From: Carex sylvatica
Taxonomy: Eukaryota > Streptophyta > Magnoliopsida > Poales > Cyperaceae
Assembly (NCBI GenBank): GCA_964058845.1
Contig: CAXKVR010000088.1
Span: forward strand, 1 to 64,000
DNA length: 64,000 nt
Reading direction: 5' to 3'
A program made the translations under genes and the position numbers. Under the pieces are notes generated by a model. It was given only the letters and a program-made list of their open reading frames with translations. It searched no databases and was not told the DNA's origin. Below, piece after piece: positions 35,300 through 47,673 of the stretch (the first letter of the stretch is position 1; each line of letters starts with the position of its first letter).

Positions 35300-36589
35300 G
35301 AGCATTGCCGAGGAGTAGAAAAAGCGGGAGAGATGGTAAACTTTTTTTATTTTTTATCTCTTGGGCCCATGAGACGAGACTTATATCAACGGCTATCATC
35401 TTAGGTTGTACAAGATCAATGGCTGCTCTTGCCTCCTCAAAGCTCTGTAGTTACAAAGATATATGCATTTTAAATAATAGAAATGCTTAGAAAAACTTAA
35501 CCTGCATGCTACTGCCATAGGAAAAATATTTATCTTCTTTATTTTCTATATAGACTTTTTGAAAAAAAAAATCTAAAATTATGCTTGTAATCCAAATAAA
35601 TATAAATTATGTTCCATTATAAAAATTAAGATCGTTTCTTTCATTTGTGTTGTTTATGATGCTGACTTAGTTTTTACAAGTATAAAAGAAAGACAGTATT
35701 TTTTTTCTCAAGTATATGGATAAAATAAAAGACAAAAAAAAAAAAAAAGAATGAGAAAAAAACCCAGCGATGGTTGAGAGGTGCAACAATTGCGCCGATG
35801 TATGTTGCTGCTAGGAACAACTCTATATAGTAGTAACTGTATACAAAAAGAATTTTGTTAATTATGGTTTGTTTTCCCAATTGATTGTTGTTTTTCTTTC
35901 ACAATATTATTTTTAAAACCCATAAAATGTTGTCTTAATTTAAAATTGGAAGTTCATCTCATGAATGTTGTCATTTAAAATTTACAAGATGTTGTTGCAT
36001 TACTGTTACGCAAAGAAATTTAATCACTTTGGAGTTGTTCGGCAATAAAGGATTAAGAGTGAAGAATTAAGAGCTTAAGGAGTGCTAAGGAATCAACGTT
36101 AGGTGGTCTTAATCCATAGGTGAAAACTAAAGAAGCTAAAGGAAGAGATAGAGGAGGCTGAAGGTCCGAGCAAAAGGAGGCTGAGGAACGGTGTTCGGTA
36201 GGATTAAGCTGCTAAGAAAGCTAAAGGAAGCTTAATCTCTTATTACCGAACAACTCCTTTGTTTCAAACTTTCAATTAAAAGTTAGAAGTTAGAAGTTAA
36301 GAGTTAAGAGGTTTACTGTCTGCAGTGCTCTAAACATGGAAATAACATCAACAGCTGCAGCAACAAGGAACGATGTGTACCTGTTTAAGGCCGCAATTGC
36401 AACAATATCATCCCGGCATACACCGGTCTCCAGTAGACCGGTCGCAAGCTGATGGATTCCTTCTACCAGTTGAAAACCTGTTACACTGCAACCACCTACA
36501 GTTGCAACTGCTTCGGAGTCTCGTCTCACAGCCATGTATCGCCTCAGGCAATGGGCTATGTGGGCCCTCGAATAATCTTCTTCTTCCAT
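35300..36589 (-). pseudogene. AAE14-like (2-succinylbenzoate-CoA ligase) N-terminal fragment
   Basis: Three exons splice in frame: 36381-36589 (MEEEDYSRAHIAHCLRRYMA to DDIVAIAALN), 35764-35836 (YYIELFLAATYIGAIVAPLN, then HRW), and from 35444 (SFEEARAAIDLVQPKMIAVD). The order and motifs match the N terminus of plant acyl-activating enzyme 14/MenE, the ligase of phylloquinone synthesis, which is about 550 residues. Only about 130 residues remain. The ATP-binding motifs and the C-terminal half are not found between here and the CACTA end at 34346, nor beyond the other end of that element. It is a fragment, not an active enzyme. Confidence 0.65.
36031..36257. mobile_element. Short TIR MITE (227 bp) in an AAE14-like intron
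   Basis: It starts GGAGTTGTTCGGCAATAAAG and ends with the inverted form ATTACCGAACAACTCC, flanked by TTT on both sides. A 3-bp duplication and terminal inverted repeats suggest the PIF/Harbinger type, but TTT is too simple to be certain. It has no coding capacity. Confidence 0.65.
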
Positions 36590-37226
36590 CTCTCTCTAAG
36601 TGGAGCTCAGAAGTCATGTTGCCATTTAAATTTCTTTCAAATTTCCACTTTTTTCTTCATTTCATTTGATGATGTCAAAGGAGCAAGACCGGAGGAGATG
36701 AGAAAGGTGTGGTTCTCATAGTTTTGTCTTTTACAGGTGGCGCCGAAATTCATATTATAATAAATGCATTAGACTTGAGAAGTGGTGCATGTCCCGATCC
36801 TTGACAATCAATTTTTAATTTGATGAAGCGCTGCGTACGTTTAGCACAATTAAATAATAAACGTATGTATTATTTTATTTACGCAATGTATTTGTTTTCC
36901 GAACAACATTAGGCCTGTCTTGTCAAAATAATTTACAAGTTATGAAAAAACAAAATATCAAAACCAATGTTATAAATTTAACGTTTTAGTATTATATTAT
37001 ATATTGCTAATCATATGCATGGAATTAAAAGAGACGCATACTTCTAAATATGAAATTAAAAGAAAAAAGAAAGAATAAATAGATAAGCAAACAAAACAGC
37101 AGTTGCCATCTCAAAGTAATTATCAGAATAAAAAAAAGCTAATGCTCAAAAGAATCTCAAAAGTGCCCAAAAGCAAACATCCCTCAACACAAACTAAAAG
37201 ACAACTTTATGATAAATTCAAGAAGG
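36590..37226. other. Intergenic segment
   Basis: No gene or element recognised. The end nearest the P0 stop codon is probably its 3' UTR. Confidence 0.45.
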
Positions 37227-38325
37227 TCAGTCGAACAAGCTGAAACCCATGTCATCATCCGACTCTTCCGCTGGTTCTTCTTTCTTCTCTTCCTCAGGAG
37301 CACTTGCTGGTGCCACCGAAGATCCGGTATCAGCCACACCAACCGAGATCGCCACAGCAAATTTGGTTGGATCCTAACATAGGAGTGCAATATTTCAGAA
37401 CAATAATATAGTAGGGAATTACATCTCAAGTAAGAACCAATGTTTCTAAACAAAAACCCACATAGATATACTAAAGTTTTAAAATCAAAAGAGGCATGGG
37501 CCATAAAAAAAGGGACTTCTGTACTACGTTCCAAGAACAAAGAAGAATTTATGCAATCACAATAATATATATATACATGCTGCTTACCTTGAGATACTCC
37601 TTGACCTTGTCAGCATGTGAGTAGCTATACTCAGTCTCAATTGCAATTGCAAGAACATTCTTGTACGCATTAACAAACATATGCGGTGCCGCTGCTAGTG
37701 TAGGATAAGACAGGGCCAGGGAGAGAGAAGCCACAATTGACACCCCGTCAGAAAACTTCACTATCAAGTCCTCTTCAGTAAGGTCTAACACCTCAGGTGT
37801 GAACACAGACCCACTGTCATAGACCGAGGTTATGACAAGGCCATATGAGAAGAGCCGTATACCGAGTTTAGCCAAGAGAGCAGCTTCTGATGATCCAACC
37901 TTGTCACCCTTTTTGATAAGCTCAACTGGGGTTATAATTTCGACGGTTCCTTTGTTAATTTTTGTCGGAATATTAAGCACCTTTATATAAAAGTAAGAAT
38001 AATTAGTCAAATACAATGGAATGATATTAAGTATTTTTTTTGGATTTTACAAAGTTCAAATAAATTGCTAGACCACACTTCTACGAAGTAGTAGTGGAAT
38101 ATACTAGTTCCAATTCTTATGCAGTGAGGTAATTAATTTTATAGAATTTAAATAGCAAAAACAGAATGAAAAAATTAATATCATAACATACAAAATATTT
38201 ATTGAGACTAGTAAGAAAGAACTAACCTGGAAGAAAGAGGTCTGGGATGGATCCAATCCAGTGTTGCCAGGTGGCACAACCACGTCAATAGGAGCTACCA
38301 AGCCCACACGTGCAGGTGCACCAAC
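37227..38325 (-). pseudogene. 60S acidic ribosomal protein P0, 5'-truncated
   Basis: Three exons splice in frame: 38227-38325 ([20 protein letters not shown] to SFFQ), 37588-37980 ([20 protein letters not shown] to KVKEYLK) and 37227-37373 ([19 protein letters not shown] to the classic acidic tail [13 protein letters not shown]). That is 212 of about 320 residues. The N-terminal part that binds 28S rRNA is missing. P0 anchors the P1/P2 stalk that recruits elongation factors, and the C-terminal peptide is the factor-contact site. One residue looks unusual: LGIRLFSYG, where the family usually has Pro before FSYG. The LINE at 38345 starts 20 bases upstream of the first exon. No upstream P0 exon is visible beyond that LINE up to 47 kb. 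Confidence 0.85.
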
Positions 38326-38529
38326 CTAATCCAGGGTAAATTTATTGATTTTTTTTTGTTTTTTTTTGCATATTCCATGCCCGTAGGCTTACAAGTAGTT
38401 CCACCTTTAATCAGAGAATAAAAATTTTCGTGCTCCGTTTTTTTTTGACCCTCCTATACATTTGGAAGAATAGGAAACGTGTAACCTATAATTTCTATCC
38501 CATTTTCCCTTGCTATTCTAGCTAGTTGA

Positions 38530-41500
38530 TCTGCCAACTCATTGTGAGATCTATTAACATGCGCACACTGCAAGGATGGTTCCCCTTTCATAATTTGCTA
38601 GATCTCCAGGACTTCCTGAGCAGCTGTCCAATCTGCTTGAATAGGTGGTGTCTGTTGCATTACCAGATCCACCAGCCTACTGCAGTCTGAAAAAAACACA
38701 CAATTTTGTATTCCCTCTTGTATTGCATACCTGAGAGCTCTCAACAATCCCACTGCCTCAATTTGAAAAGGTGAGTAAGCCACTGCTTGGGACATCCCAT
38801 AGGCCATCAGTGTCCCTTCCTTTTGAAAGATAAAGCCTGCCCCTGCCTGCCATGAGTCTGACCACGATCCATCCACATAGCACCTTATAGCCTCCTCAGT
38901 ATTGCAGACCTCTCCCATTCCCTCCTTGGTCCTGTTTGTTGCTGCCGCCAGCCCAGTTTCACTCTGTATCTTAGTCAGGTAACCAAAGAACTTACCCCTT
39001 GTTGGCCTAGTCCCACTATATGCGTGATCATTGCGGCACCGCCAAATAGCCCAAGCTATATTTGTGCAGGCGGTCCACTGCTCATCAGAGAGTAATTTGT
39101 CCAGCATAAGTATAAGTTCTTTGACTGGCATGTTGAGGTTCTCAGTTCGTAGCGGTACTGGGCTTGACATCCAACAGGATCTTGCAAAAGGGCATGTGAG
39201 TAACATGTGCATTACTGACTCATCTTGTTGACCACAGATAGAGCATGTTAGATCTCCCCTTCGCATTCTATGGGCCAGAATACCTGACAGTGGCAACGCA
39301 TTATTTATCAATTTCCAGAAAAACAGTCTGATTCGAGGTGGTGCATGGCCTTTTTTCCAAATTATTTCCCACACTCTTTTGGTCTGCCGGTCCAGTGGTA
39401 CTTGGGATGCTGTGAGCGCTTTGTAGGCCTTGTTCACTGAGAAATCACCATTTTGGGCTAAATTAAAGATGAGCTTGTCTTGCCCCTTTGTAGCTGATGG
39501 AGGCATGACTGATGAGAGGATAGTTAGGCAAATTGAGTTTCCAAATAATTGTATTAACCTTTCCACATCCCATAGACCTGAGCCTTCATGTACCAGTTCC
39601 ACCAGTGTGCAATTGCGCTCTCTCCTATTCTCAGGCTGACCTGACATTGCTCCATTGAACCAAGGCTGTGCTAGAGCCCTGCACTCTTCACCATTCCCTA
39701 TTTTCCACCTGACCCATGGCAATAACACCTCTCTGAGAGCTAGAATGGCTCTCCAAAAATTTGTGCAGTTGTATGTCCTTTTAGACAGCCATAGTTCACT
39801 CCTTGGAAGGTATTTCGCTCGTACTTGTTCAGCCCACAAGCATTTGGAACCAGAGGCCAGTTTCCACAAAGCTTTGAGTAGCATAGCTTCATTCACCTTT
39901 TGTAGATTTCTGACCCCAAGTCCTCCCTCCTCATAGGCTGTTTGTATCTTGGACCATGCAACATACGCAAGGTATCTGGTGCCCTCCGGCTTCCCCCAAA
40001 AGAAACCCCTAATAAGCGCCTCTATCTTATCAGTGACCCCCTTTGGCACAGCTGCTGTTGCCATGTAATATACCGGCAGGGATTGCAATACACTCTTGAT
40101 CAGGACCACCCTTCCCGCTTGAGACATCAGTTTTCCTTTCCAGGAAGTTAATTTTTCCGACACCTTTGTAATTAGAAACTGGTAGTCAGCCGCTGAGGTA
40201 GCTATTGGTGCACCAAGATACTTACTGCATAGACTTTGCACTGGGACAGACAAGATCAGTGCCACCTTTTCCCTTAGCTGTAGGGATACTCTATTGCTGA
40301 ACCAAATGCTGCTTTTCTCCAGACCCACCCTTTGCCCCGATACACATTCAAATAGCCGTACCAGTGCCCCTATCCTAACAGCTTCTTCATCTTTTGCCTT
40401 TCCAAAGACTAAGAGATCGTCCGCATATAGGCAGTTTGTCAGCGGTTGAGCCGATGGGGCTAGCTTAACCCCTTTAATCCATCCCTCATGAACTGAATGT
40501 TCTAGACTTCGCGACAAGATATCCATCCCGAGTATGAAAAGATACAGCGAGAGGGCACATCCCTGTCGCAAACCCGCCTTCGGTCTAAAGAAGCCATCCC
40601 CTCTTCCATTCACAACCACCGTATATTCTGCTGATTCAACACAGGCCATTACCAAATTAACAAATTCCAATGGCCATCCATATCTTGGCAATAACTCCCT
40701 CATAAAGGACCAACTCATTTTGTCAAAGGCCTTCAAGAGGTCTAGCTTTAGACATAAGTCTTCATTTTTGTAGGCCTTCATACGGAATGAGTGTATCACT
40801 TCTCTTAGGAGTATAACATTCTCTGAGATTTCCCGACCCGGCACAAAAGCACATTGACTAGGTGAGACGCAGCCAGCTATGTAGGGTCTGATTCTTGCTG
40901 CCAGTATCTTAGTGATTACTTTGTAGAGAATGTTGCATACGGATATCGGCCTGAATTCTGTGATTTTGATTGGATTCTCGCACTTCGGAATAAGGACCAG
41001 ATTGGTTCGAGCAATATCACTGTGCATTTTCTTTGAGCAAAAGAATTGCTGAACTTGTTGAACCACCGCAGAGCCGAATAGATCCCAATGTGTCTGCAGC
41101 AGCCTCGCATTGAGTCCATCCGGTCCCGGAGCTTTATCCAGGCCTAGTGTCATGACAATCTTACGAACTTCCTGTTCTGACGGCACAAGTGATAGAAAAT
41201 CAGTCGCCAACCTAGGGATTTTGGGAAGTTGCATCAGCACCTCCTGCGGATAACTTTGCTCCAGGCTCTGACACTCCTAACCTGCATAGATAGAATGAAA
41301 GTGAGTAATAAAAGCGGACCTGACTTCCCTTTCTCCTGTGATCCAGTTCCCTTCTCCATCTTGGATAGTCTGTATTTGATTTCGCCTATGTCTGACCACC
41401 GCCATCGCGTGGAAGAAACGCGAGTTCCGATCTCCCCCAATCGCCCAATTTAATCTTGCTCTCTGGTGCCAGAAAATCTCCTGAATTTTTAGACACCTAT

Positions 41501-42479
41501 CGTGATTGGTCTGCAGCTTTCCTTCAAAGGCTTTTGCTTGTGGATTATCAGGCATTTGATTTAACGCCAACATCTGGTTTTCAATATTCCTGGGAGTTGA
41601 ATCTGGGCTGGAGCGACGAGAGGCCCAAATTCTGGTCCCCTTTCTGAACAGTTGCTTGATTCGGCCCCAGTTCCCTTGGCCCTCTTGCACTGCCTCTTTA
41701 CAGACCTCAACAAACCCCTCGCATTCTAGCCACTAGTTTTCACAACGAAAATTTGTTACGGCCTTGCCTGCCCGTGAGTCCATCCTTACTAATATTGGTG
41801 AATGATCGCTGCTAAATCTCGGTAGATGCAACACCATTGTTTTTGGGAACTGGAGTGTCCAATCTAACGTAGCCACCGCTCGATCTAACCGTTGAGCAAT
41901 GTTGGCCTTACCAACCCTTTTTTTTGTCCAAGTAAATGCCGGACCATGATATCCCATATCAATTAGGCCCGAGCTATTCAGCCACAACTTGAAATTTGCA
42001 TTATTTGAGCTTAAACCCGAGCTCCCCCCAGCCTTCTCTGACTCGTTAGTCAAGGCATTGAAATCCCCAACTAAGCAAACTGGACCTTCCCTATCCTCAA
42101 TAATACCACTTATATGATCCCAAAGTGATTGATTATGTACCCTAGAGGGGTCGCCATAAACCCCCATTAGCAGCCATGATGCATATTTTTTTTTTTATTA
42201 TCAAAAACCTCTGCCACAATCAAATTACAATTTTTTTTCCAAAACTTTTACGTTGTATTCATCATCCCACATAAGCCATAACCCTCCAAATAACCCCTCT
42301 GACTCCACTATTTCATAGTTACACAAGGACGTTTGCTTGATTCGTTGTATCGCCATCTTTTGTTTGCATTTCGTCTCCGAGATGAAGGCTATTTTTGCCC
42401 CTGTGCAATGGATGTAACTGTTTAACGTGACAATTGTCGTGCCTCCACTACCCCGACAATTCCACGACAAAATTCTCAT
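38530..42479 (-). pseudogene. LINE ORF2: endonuclease, reverse transcriptase, RNase H
   Basis: It starts at ATG 42479 with the APE-type endonuclease (LSWNCRGSGG, ISETKCK, then GDFNALTNESEK, FTWTKKR, RLDRAVATLD, SDHSPILV). The reverse transcriptase follows in the long frame 38598-41240: LVLIPKCENPIKITEFRPIS near residue 85, GLRQGCALS, and the catalytic YADD at residues 272-275. A zf-RVT-type segment (CSICGQQDESVMHMLLTCPF) and a plant-type RNase H (YVDGSWSDSWQAG, FFSDCSRLVD) come next. Breaks: loss of frame near 42220, stops ending frames at 41733, 41277 and 38598 (the last before the tail QIMKGEPSLQCAHVNRSHNE), so no full protein is made. Confidence 0.85.
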
Positions 42480-42489
42480 ATATCCAGTG

Positions 42490-44829
42490 CCGACGCGGTA
42501 GGCCCCGCCGGTCTAGGCCGTTTTATTGGGAGATTGTTGTTTCCATCTGTGTTGGAGTCCATTGGACTTGAGAAGTTGCTCATTTGTGGCCCCTCTTTGA
42601 TCTGTCCAGCAACAGTGTTGTGTCTGCTAAAAGGCCCAGTAGGGGAGTGAGGCCTTTTTTGTGAATTTCCTGAGCCCATGTCCGTCTTTGGAATGATACT
42701 GGAGTCCATGACCCAAGCCCCTTTCCTAGGCTGCATGAGTTATTTCCTGTTAAGCCTATCATTGTGGGCTGAGGCTAGAGATAGGAGGCGGGTATGATCC
42801 GCACAATTGGCCATGTCGTGGCCCAACAAGCCGCAGAAACGGCAGATGTGAGATGCCTTCTCGTAATAACAGAAGACCTTAAAGTCTCCTATAAGCGGGT
42901 GTCGGATCTTGACCTTGTCCTTTACGGTTCCCCAATCACCACCTTGACCTTCATTTTTATGAATCTTAGGCCACCAGAGAATCCTTCCACCGGTAAGGAG
43001 ACCGGTACGCCTATTTTTGCCCCAATGATATCCAATCCTTCTTCAGTCACCGCATTGATTGGTATATTGTATATTTGAACCCATAGATCTACAAACTGGA
43101 ACCTGTCAGGGTTAAGCTCTTCCTGTGAGGAGACCTTGAGAGTAGTGACTATGTCACCCCTATATACCCATGGACCCGACACATTGACCTTCTGCATCTC
43201 TTCCTTACTTACAAACTCCACCAGATAACAACCCTTGGAGACAGGGGAGAGGGTTGTTTGAGGATATGTGCCCCATGTTTTGATCATCCATGTTGAGAAG
43301 AAGGAATCTAGTACTGTGCGCACAGTTAGCACCTTGGCTAACAAGCAGCGACTCCAGTCAATTACTGTGGCCGCATGAAGTGGCATAGTAAGTACCTCAC
43401 CTTGTTCATCATCAGTTTTGAGATCGAGGAAACGTTTGATGAGAGCCTCATCCTCAGGAGAGAGAGCTGCCATTGGTAGATTATGAGCGGGGGGGCGAAG
43501 AGGTCTGAGGTTAGGGTTTGGTAGTGTATGAGTGGGGTGGCGAAGAGGTCTGAGGTTAGGGTTTTGGCTGTAGCTAGAAGGAAAGAGGGGTTTATGGTTT
43601 AAGAAATGGAGAGGAGTTGAATTTGATGGCTGTTGGGGCTGTCCAGTGTTGTTTGGTTTTAAATGGGGGTTTATTTTTGATGCCCTCCAGTTTTCTCCAG
43701 TTCTGGAATAAGGGGATTCTCTCCAGTTTTCTTTATCGCGCCTTGTGTATTTGGTTGGATAATAGGGTTGGAATGTTCTAGACTGCCTTTGCATAACATG
43801 TGGTTGCTTTGAACAAGTGAAATGTGTCCCCAGACGTGTGGTTTGTGTGTGCAAATTTGTTTTAAATTGGGGAACACTTTGCAGTCCGTACCTGAAAACG
43901 TCAGGCACAGATCCCAGAGGTGGTACACGGTCCCCTTCATGCAGGGTTTGTCTTTGCCCTCTTTCTGTTGCTGGACTTGGTACACCTATTCCGTCCTTGG
44001 ACCGAACCAGGTGAAAGTTTTGAGCTATCTCCGGTGACTGCCTTGCAAGGCCAGCATGCACCAATACTGGGGGGTGCACTACCCCCGGCGAAACCCCAGC
44101 ACACCGTCTCCATGGTGGTTGATAGCGAGCTTGCTCTGAGTAGGAGAGCGGTTTAGTGTGGGTAGCAGTAGGCCTCGACGACTGGTCCGAATCAGGCGGT
44201 TGAGGTGGTGAGGATTGATCCGATCCTCTAGCCTGACGGCCATGGAGATAAATCGTACACTCCGTCCACTGATCGTTGTGTCCCACTATGAGCTTATGAG
44301 GGATCAATGCCACCTCATAGCAATCTAGTAATAGAGTCACAGTAGGACCTCCTGGCTGAGAAAGATTTTCCGACAACACCCCATGTAAAACCCCCATGGA
44401 AGAGATAGCTTGCCAGAAGTATTTCGGACTCCATAAATCTATCGGAAAGTCTTGGATTGTGATAATCTCCTGAGTCTCTTGTGGTAGATGCGAGGTAGCA
44501 CACATTGTTTGCCATGGCATGATTAGAATTTGATACCTTGCCTCCCAAAATTCAGCATCATGCTCCAACTGCTGAAGTGGTAGCCAAGATGGGAGCCTGA
44601 GTAGCAATCCCTCTGTGACCGGCGTGAAGGTCCAGTTGTGTGTCTCCCCGCCATACCAGGTGCATAGAAGCTGAGATAGTTGGTGTAGTGTGAGGGAGTG
44701 ATTGGTGGGGAGTATTTTGAGCAGAGCAGAACAGTCTAGGTTGTTCCTGATACGGCGGTGGTCATCATCCGGTGAAAGAAAACAGAACTGCTTATCAATA
44801 TGTGGCGGCACAGGGAACGGCCTGGCCAT
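42490..44829 (-). pseudogene. LINE ORF1, unusually long, with zinc knuckle
   Basis: The frame 42922-44829 gives 635 residues. A frame loss near 42922 separates it from the zinc knuckle CRFCGLLGHDMANC (CX2CX4HX4C, about 42825-42870). The C-terminal domain (WSRCLLAKVLTVRTVLDSFF, NPDRFQFVDLWVQIYNIPIN) is the DUF4283 fold usual in plant LINE ORF1, and the internal ATG reading MAALSPEDEALIKRF is a plausible original start. The N-terminal 450 residues contain a second DUF4283-like part (WTFTPVTEGLLLRLPSWLPL) and a Pro/Asn-rich linker with a short tandem repeat (NPNLRPLR twice). The protein would coat the element RNA. Confidence 0.7.
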
Positions 44830-44949
44830 GGCCTGTTGGGGGAGATTGCGCTCAATCAGTGTGATTAGAGGAGATGCGGCAGTGTTGATTTTGTTTGTAG
44901 ATTTTGTGGCTTTGTTGTGGTTGGAGGGTGATTTTTAGTTTAGGTTTCC

Positions 44950-45483
44950 GCCATGGCAAGGATCTCTTCCTCTTCAATTCACAAGTCTATTCAAAACAAG
45001 AGACTAATCAAAATATGAATGTTGGTACCATTAAATATATAGAGTGTTCGAAATAGTATATATTATCATTAATAAACTTACACATAAATTTGAGGATAAC
45101 GGCCACGACTAAATTTCCCCAATTTTAGGTACTCAATAAATCTAATCAGGTTAATAGAAGTTTGTTTATCTTCAAACACATTTCCAATAATAAAAGTAGG
45201 TGTCAAAGGACGAGAGAGGGAGCAGGAGACGTAGATAGAGGGTAAGAAAATAAAAGTAGAAAATGACTATTTTACTCTTTCGAAAAGTATTCTGTTTAAT
45301 TTAACGTTAGATAGAATAACAAAAGTTAAATAGACTATCTACTCTGACATTTGATAGAAAAAAATTAACAACTGTAATTTATTTTGTTTTTGCTGCACTA
45401 CAGTCAAAATCATAGACTATATATCTAATATGAACCATTCGACAGATAAAATTAATGACTATAATTTATTTTAATTTTGCTGC
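44950..45483. other. AT-rich intergenic segment
   Basis: No P0 exon or other coding signal. A short motif TTTTGCTGCACTAC is repeated near 45395 and at the CACTA-derivative junction (45473). Confidence 0.5.
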
Positions 45484-45486
45484 ACT

Positions 45487-46270
45487 CACTAGTGAAAAAA
45501 ATTGAATCAGGATCGGTTATATACAGATACCCAACAAATCTAGATCGGTTCTTCAACCGATCCTAATAGCACCTATCAGGATCGGTTGTACAATAGAACC
45601 GATCCAGATAGTACACATCAGGATCGACTGTAAACTAGACCCGATCCAGATACCTGACTATCTGGATCGGTTCTAAGCTTAAAACCAATCCAGATAGTCA
45701 GGTATCTGGATCGATTCTAGTTTACAGCCGATCCTGATGTTTTTTTTTTAATTAATAAAAAAAATTTGAATTAATAAAAAAAATACGTTTTAATAGACAT
45801 CAGGATCGGCTGCAAACTAGAATCGATCTAGATACCTGACTATCTGGATCGGTTCTAAGCTTAGGACCGATCCAGATAGTCAGGTATCTGGATCGGATCT
45901 AATGTACAGCCGATCCGGATGTCTATTAAAACATATTTTTTTTATTAATTCAAAAAAAATATCAGGATCGGTATTAGAACCGATCCTGATAGTCAAACAT
46001 CAGGATCAGTTGTTATAAAAATCGTTTCTAAACTAACAACCGATTCTGATATTTGACAATCAGGGTCGGTTGTTACCTTAAAACCGATTCTGATACTATC
46101 AGGATCGGTTCTAAGCTAACAACCGATCCTAAAAGTGTTATAAATGACAAAAAAAATTAGGTTTTAGGATCAGGTTTTTTAATAAAATCGATCCAGATAG
46201 AATTTGGTATCGGTTATCTCATATAGCCGATTCAGATAGGCCGATTCAGATTCCTGTTTTTCCACTAGTG
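45487..46270. mobile_element. Non-autonomous CACTA derivative, 784 bp
   Basis: It starts CACTAGTGAAAAAAATTG and ends with the inverse of CACTAGTGGAAAAACAGGAA. The target duplication ACT is present at 45484-45486 and 46271-46273. The interior is almost wholly GGATCGGTT-type hairpins like the subterminal arrays of the 11 kb element, without coding sequence. The right end matches the 5' terminus of the large element closely, so both belong to one family and this one could be mobilised in trans. Confidence 0.92.
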
Positions 46271-46364
46271 ACTATAGTTAAAATTACTTTATTGCACTAC
46301 AGACATCCCCTATAATATATTGCTCTTTCTGGATATTATCGTCTATCACGTCCCGTCTGGACGC

Positions 46365-47155
46365 TGACATTTTTATTTTTACTCATTTTGTAAAATATTT
46401 TAATAAAAATAACTAGAATTTTAGTAAAGTTATAAAAATACTCAGAAAAAATCACGGTTTCATATTATTTTTTTTGCTAAAATTTCAAAAGTTTCGTTAT
46501 GCCATGTGTACGGTTGCATGCAGTGCGACCTGACACATAACTCTCCTTGGACCCTACTTCTCTGGAATATTTTATACAATTCAAGTACAATTGTTTTCAG
46601 AGCAATGCAACGTAACGCTTCCGTGCCTCTGTTATTAACTTATTGACTTCGAATTTTTCCATAAGCTAGTACAATAGTACAAAGACAGGGATGCTCAACT
46701 ATTATGCATGCATCACGAGTTGACATAGCAGACCATAGCAGACCATGTGATTAATATGTGCGCACGGTTGAAGAGATATTCTGCTTCTGTATTTTATTCC
46801 TCAATTTTCTCTTGTAGATTGACATATGGCCATTAAGGCTCAATCAACCCTCTTGTCACAAAAAATAAAAATGAAAAAAATGAAAGACTAGGTAATTGAA
46901 TCCAAGGAGAGAGATGTGTCATTATATTCCCAAACTTTGAATTTGTCCAAGGAGAGAGATGTGTGAGGTCGCACTGCATGCAACCGTATAGATGGCACAT
47001 AACAAAACTTTTGAAATTTCAGCACCAAAAAAAAAAAAAAAAAAATTCGAAATCGTGAAATTTTTGGTTTGAATATTTTTAAAATTTTATCAAAAACTCT
47101 GGTTATTTTTATTAAAATATTTTATAAAATAAATAAAAATAAAAATGTCGGCTAG
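46365..47155. mobile_element. Foldback element with about 190-bp inverted arms
   Basis: The left arm at about 46368-46550 (GACATTTTTATTTTTA through TTGCATGCAGTGCGACCT to TCTCTCCTTGG) is inverted at about 46955-47150. The loop (46550-46950) holds no gene. Long arms fit a MULE-like or foldback MITE. Flanking target duplications were not resolved. Confidence 0.65.
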
Positions 47156-47159
47156 ATTT

Positions 47160-47660
47160 GTAGCACAAATTATTAGAAATGCAAAATTATTTTCCTTTTC
47201 CTTTATCTACTGCCTTGAATGCAGAATACTAAATTGAAAAATAAGATGTTCAATAACGTTAACTACAAAAAAATTCATTCACAGGGGATAAACCAGCAAT
47301 CATATTACGAAATCGGACTAAAGGATAGAGAACGATAATCAATCCAATAATAACAAATAAATTGCACTGACTTAGCCTCAAAACAAAAGTATTCCACAAA
47401 ATAAATTGCACTGATTTCTAATAAAACTTCTATATAAGTTTGAAAGAATTATTAAATATGATTTTTGTATTTTTTTTCTTCTTCTAATATTTGAAGAAAT
47501 AGTAATGTTCATTAGCGTAATATTTGAAGAAATAGTAATGTTAATATTAAATAATACAATATATAAATAAACAAAGTAGTTCATAATTTATAATTTATTT
47601 TTCATTAGCGTAATAATAAATTATATGTAATTTATTTATTATTGTGTAGGTTAATTTATT
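47160..47660. other. AT-rich intergenic segment
   Basis: A short direct repeat (AATATTTGAAGAAATAGTAATG at about 47488 and 47520) and nothing else recognised. Confidence 0.5.
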
Positions 47661-47673
47661 AAAACAATTAATC

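Larger units (their letters stand above)
38345..44945 (-). mobile_element. L1-type LINE retrotransposon, decayed
   Basis: Minus-strand order: ORF1 (gag-like), endonuclease, reverse transcriptase, zinc-knuckle-like region, RNase H, then an A-tail, seen as T runs at 38346-38366 on the plus strand. The element carries several stops and frame changes. It lies in the same orientation as the truncated P0 gene and ends 20 bases from a P0 exon. The 5' end is uncertain (44830-44960) and I found no clear target duplication. Confidence 0.85.

Noticed and set aside
43817..44156. Plus-strand frames over the LINE
   Set aside because: Antisense shadows of ORF1.
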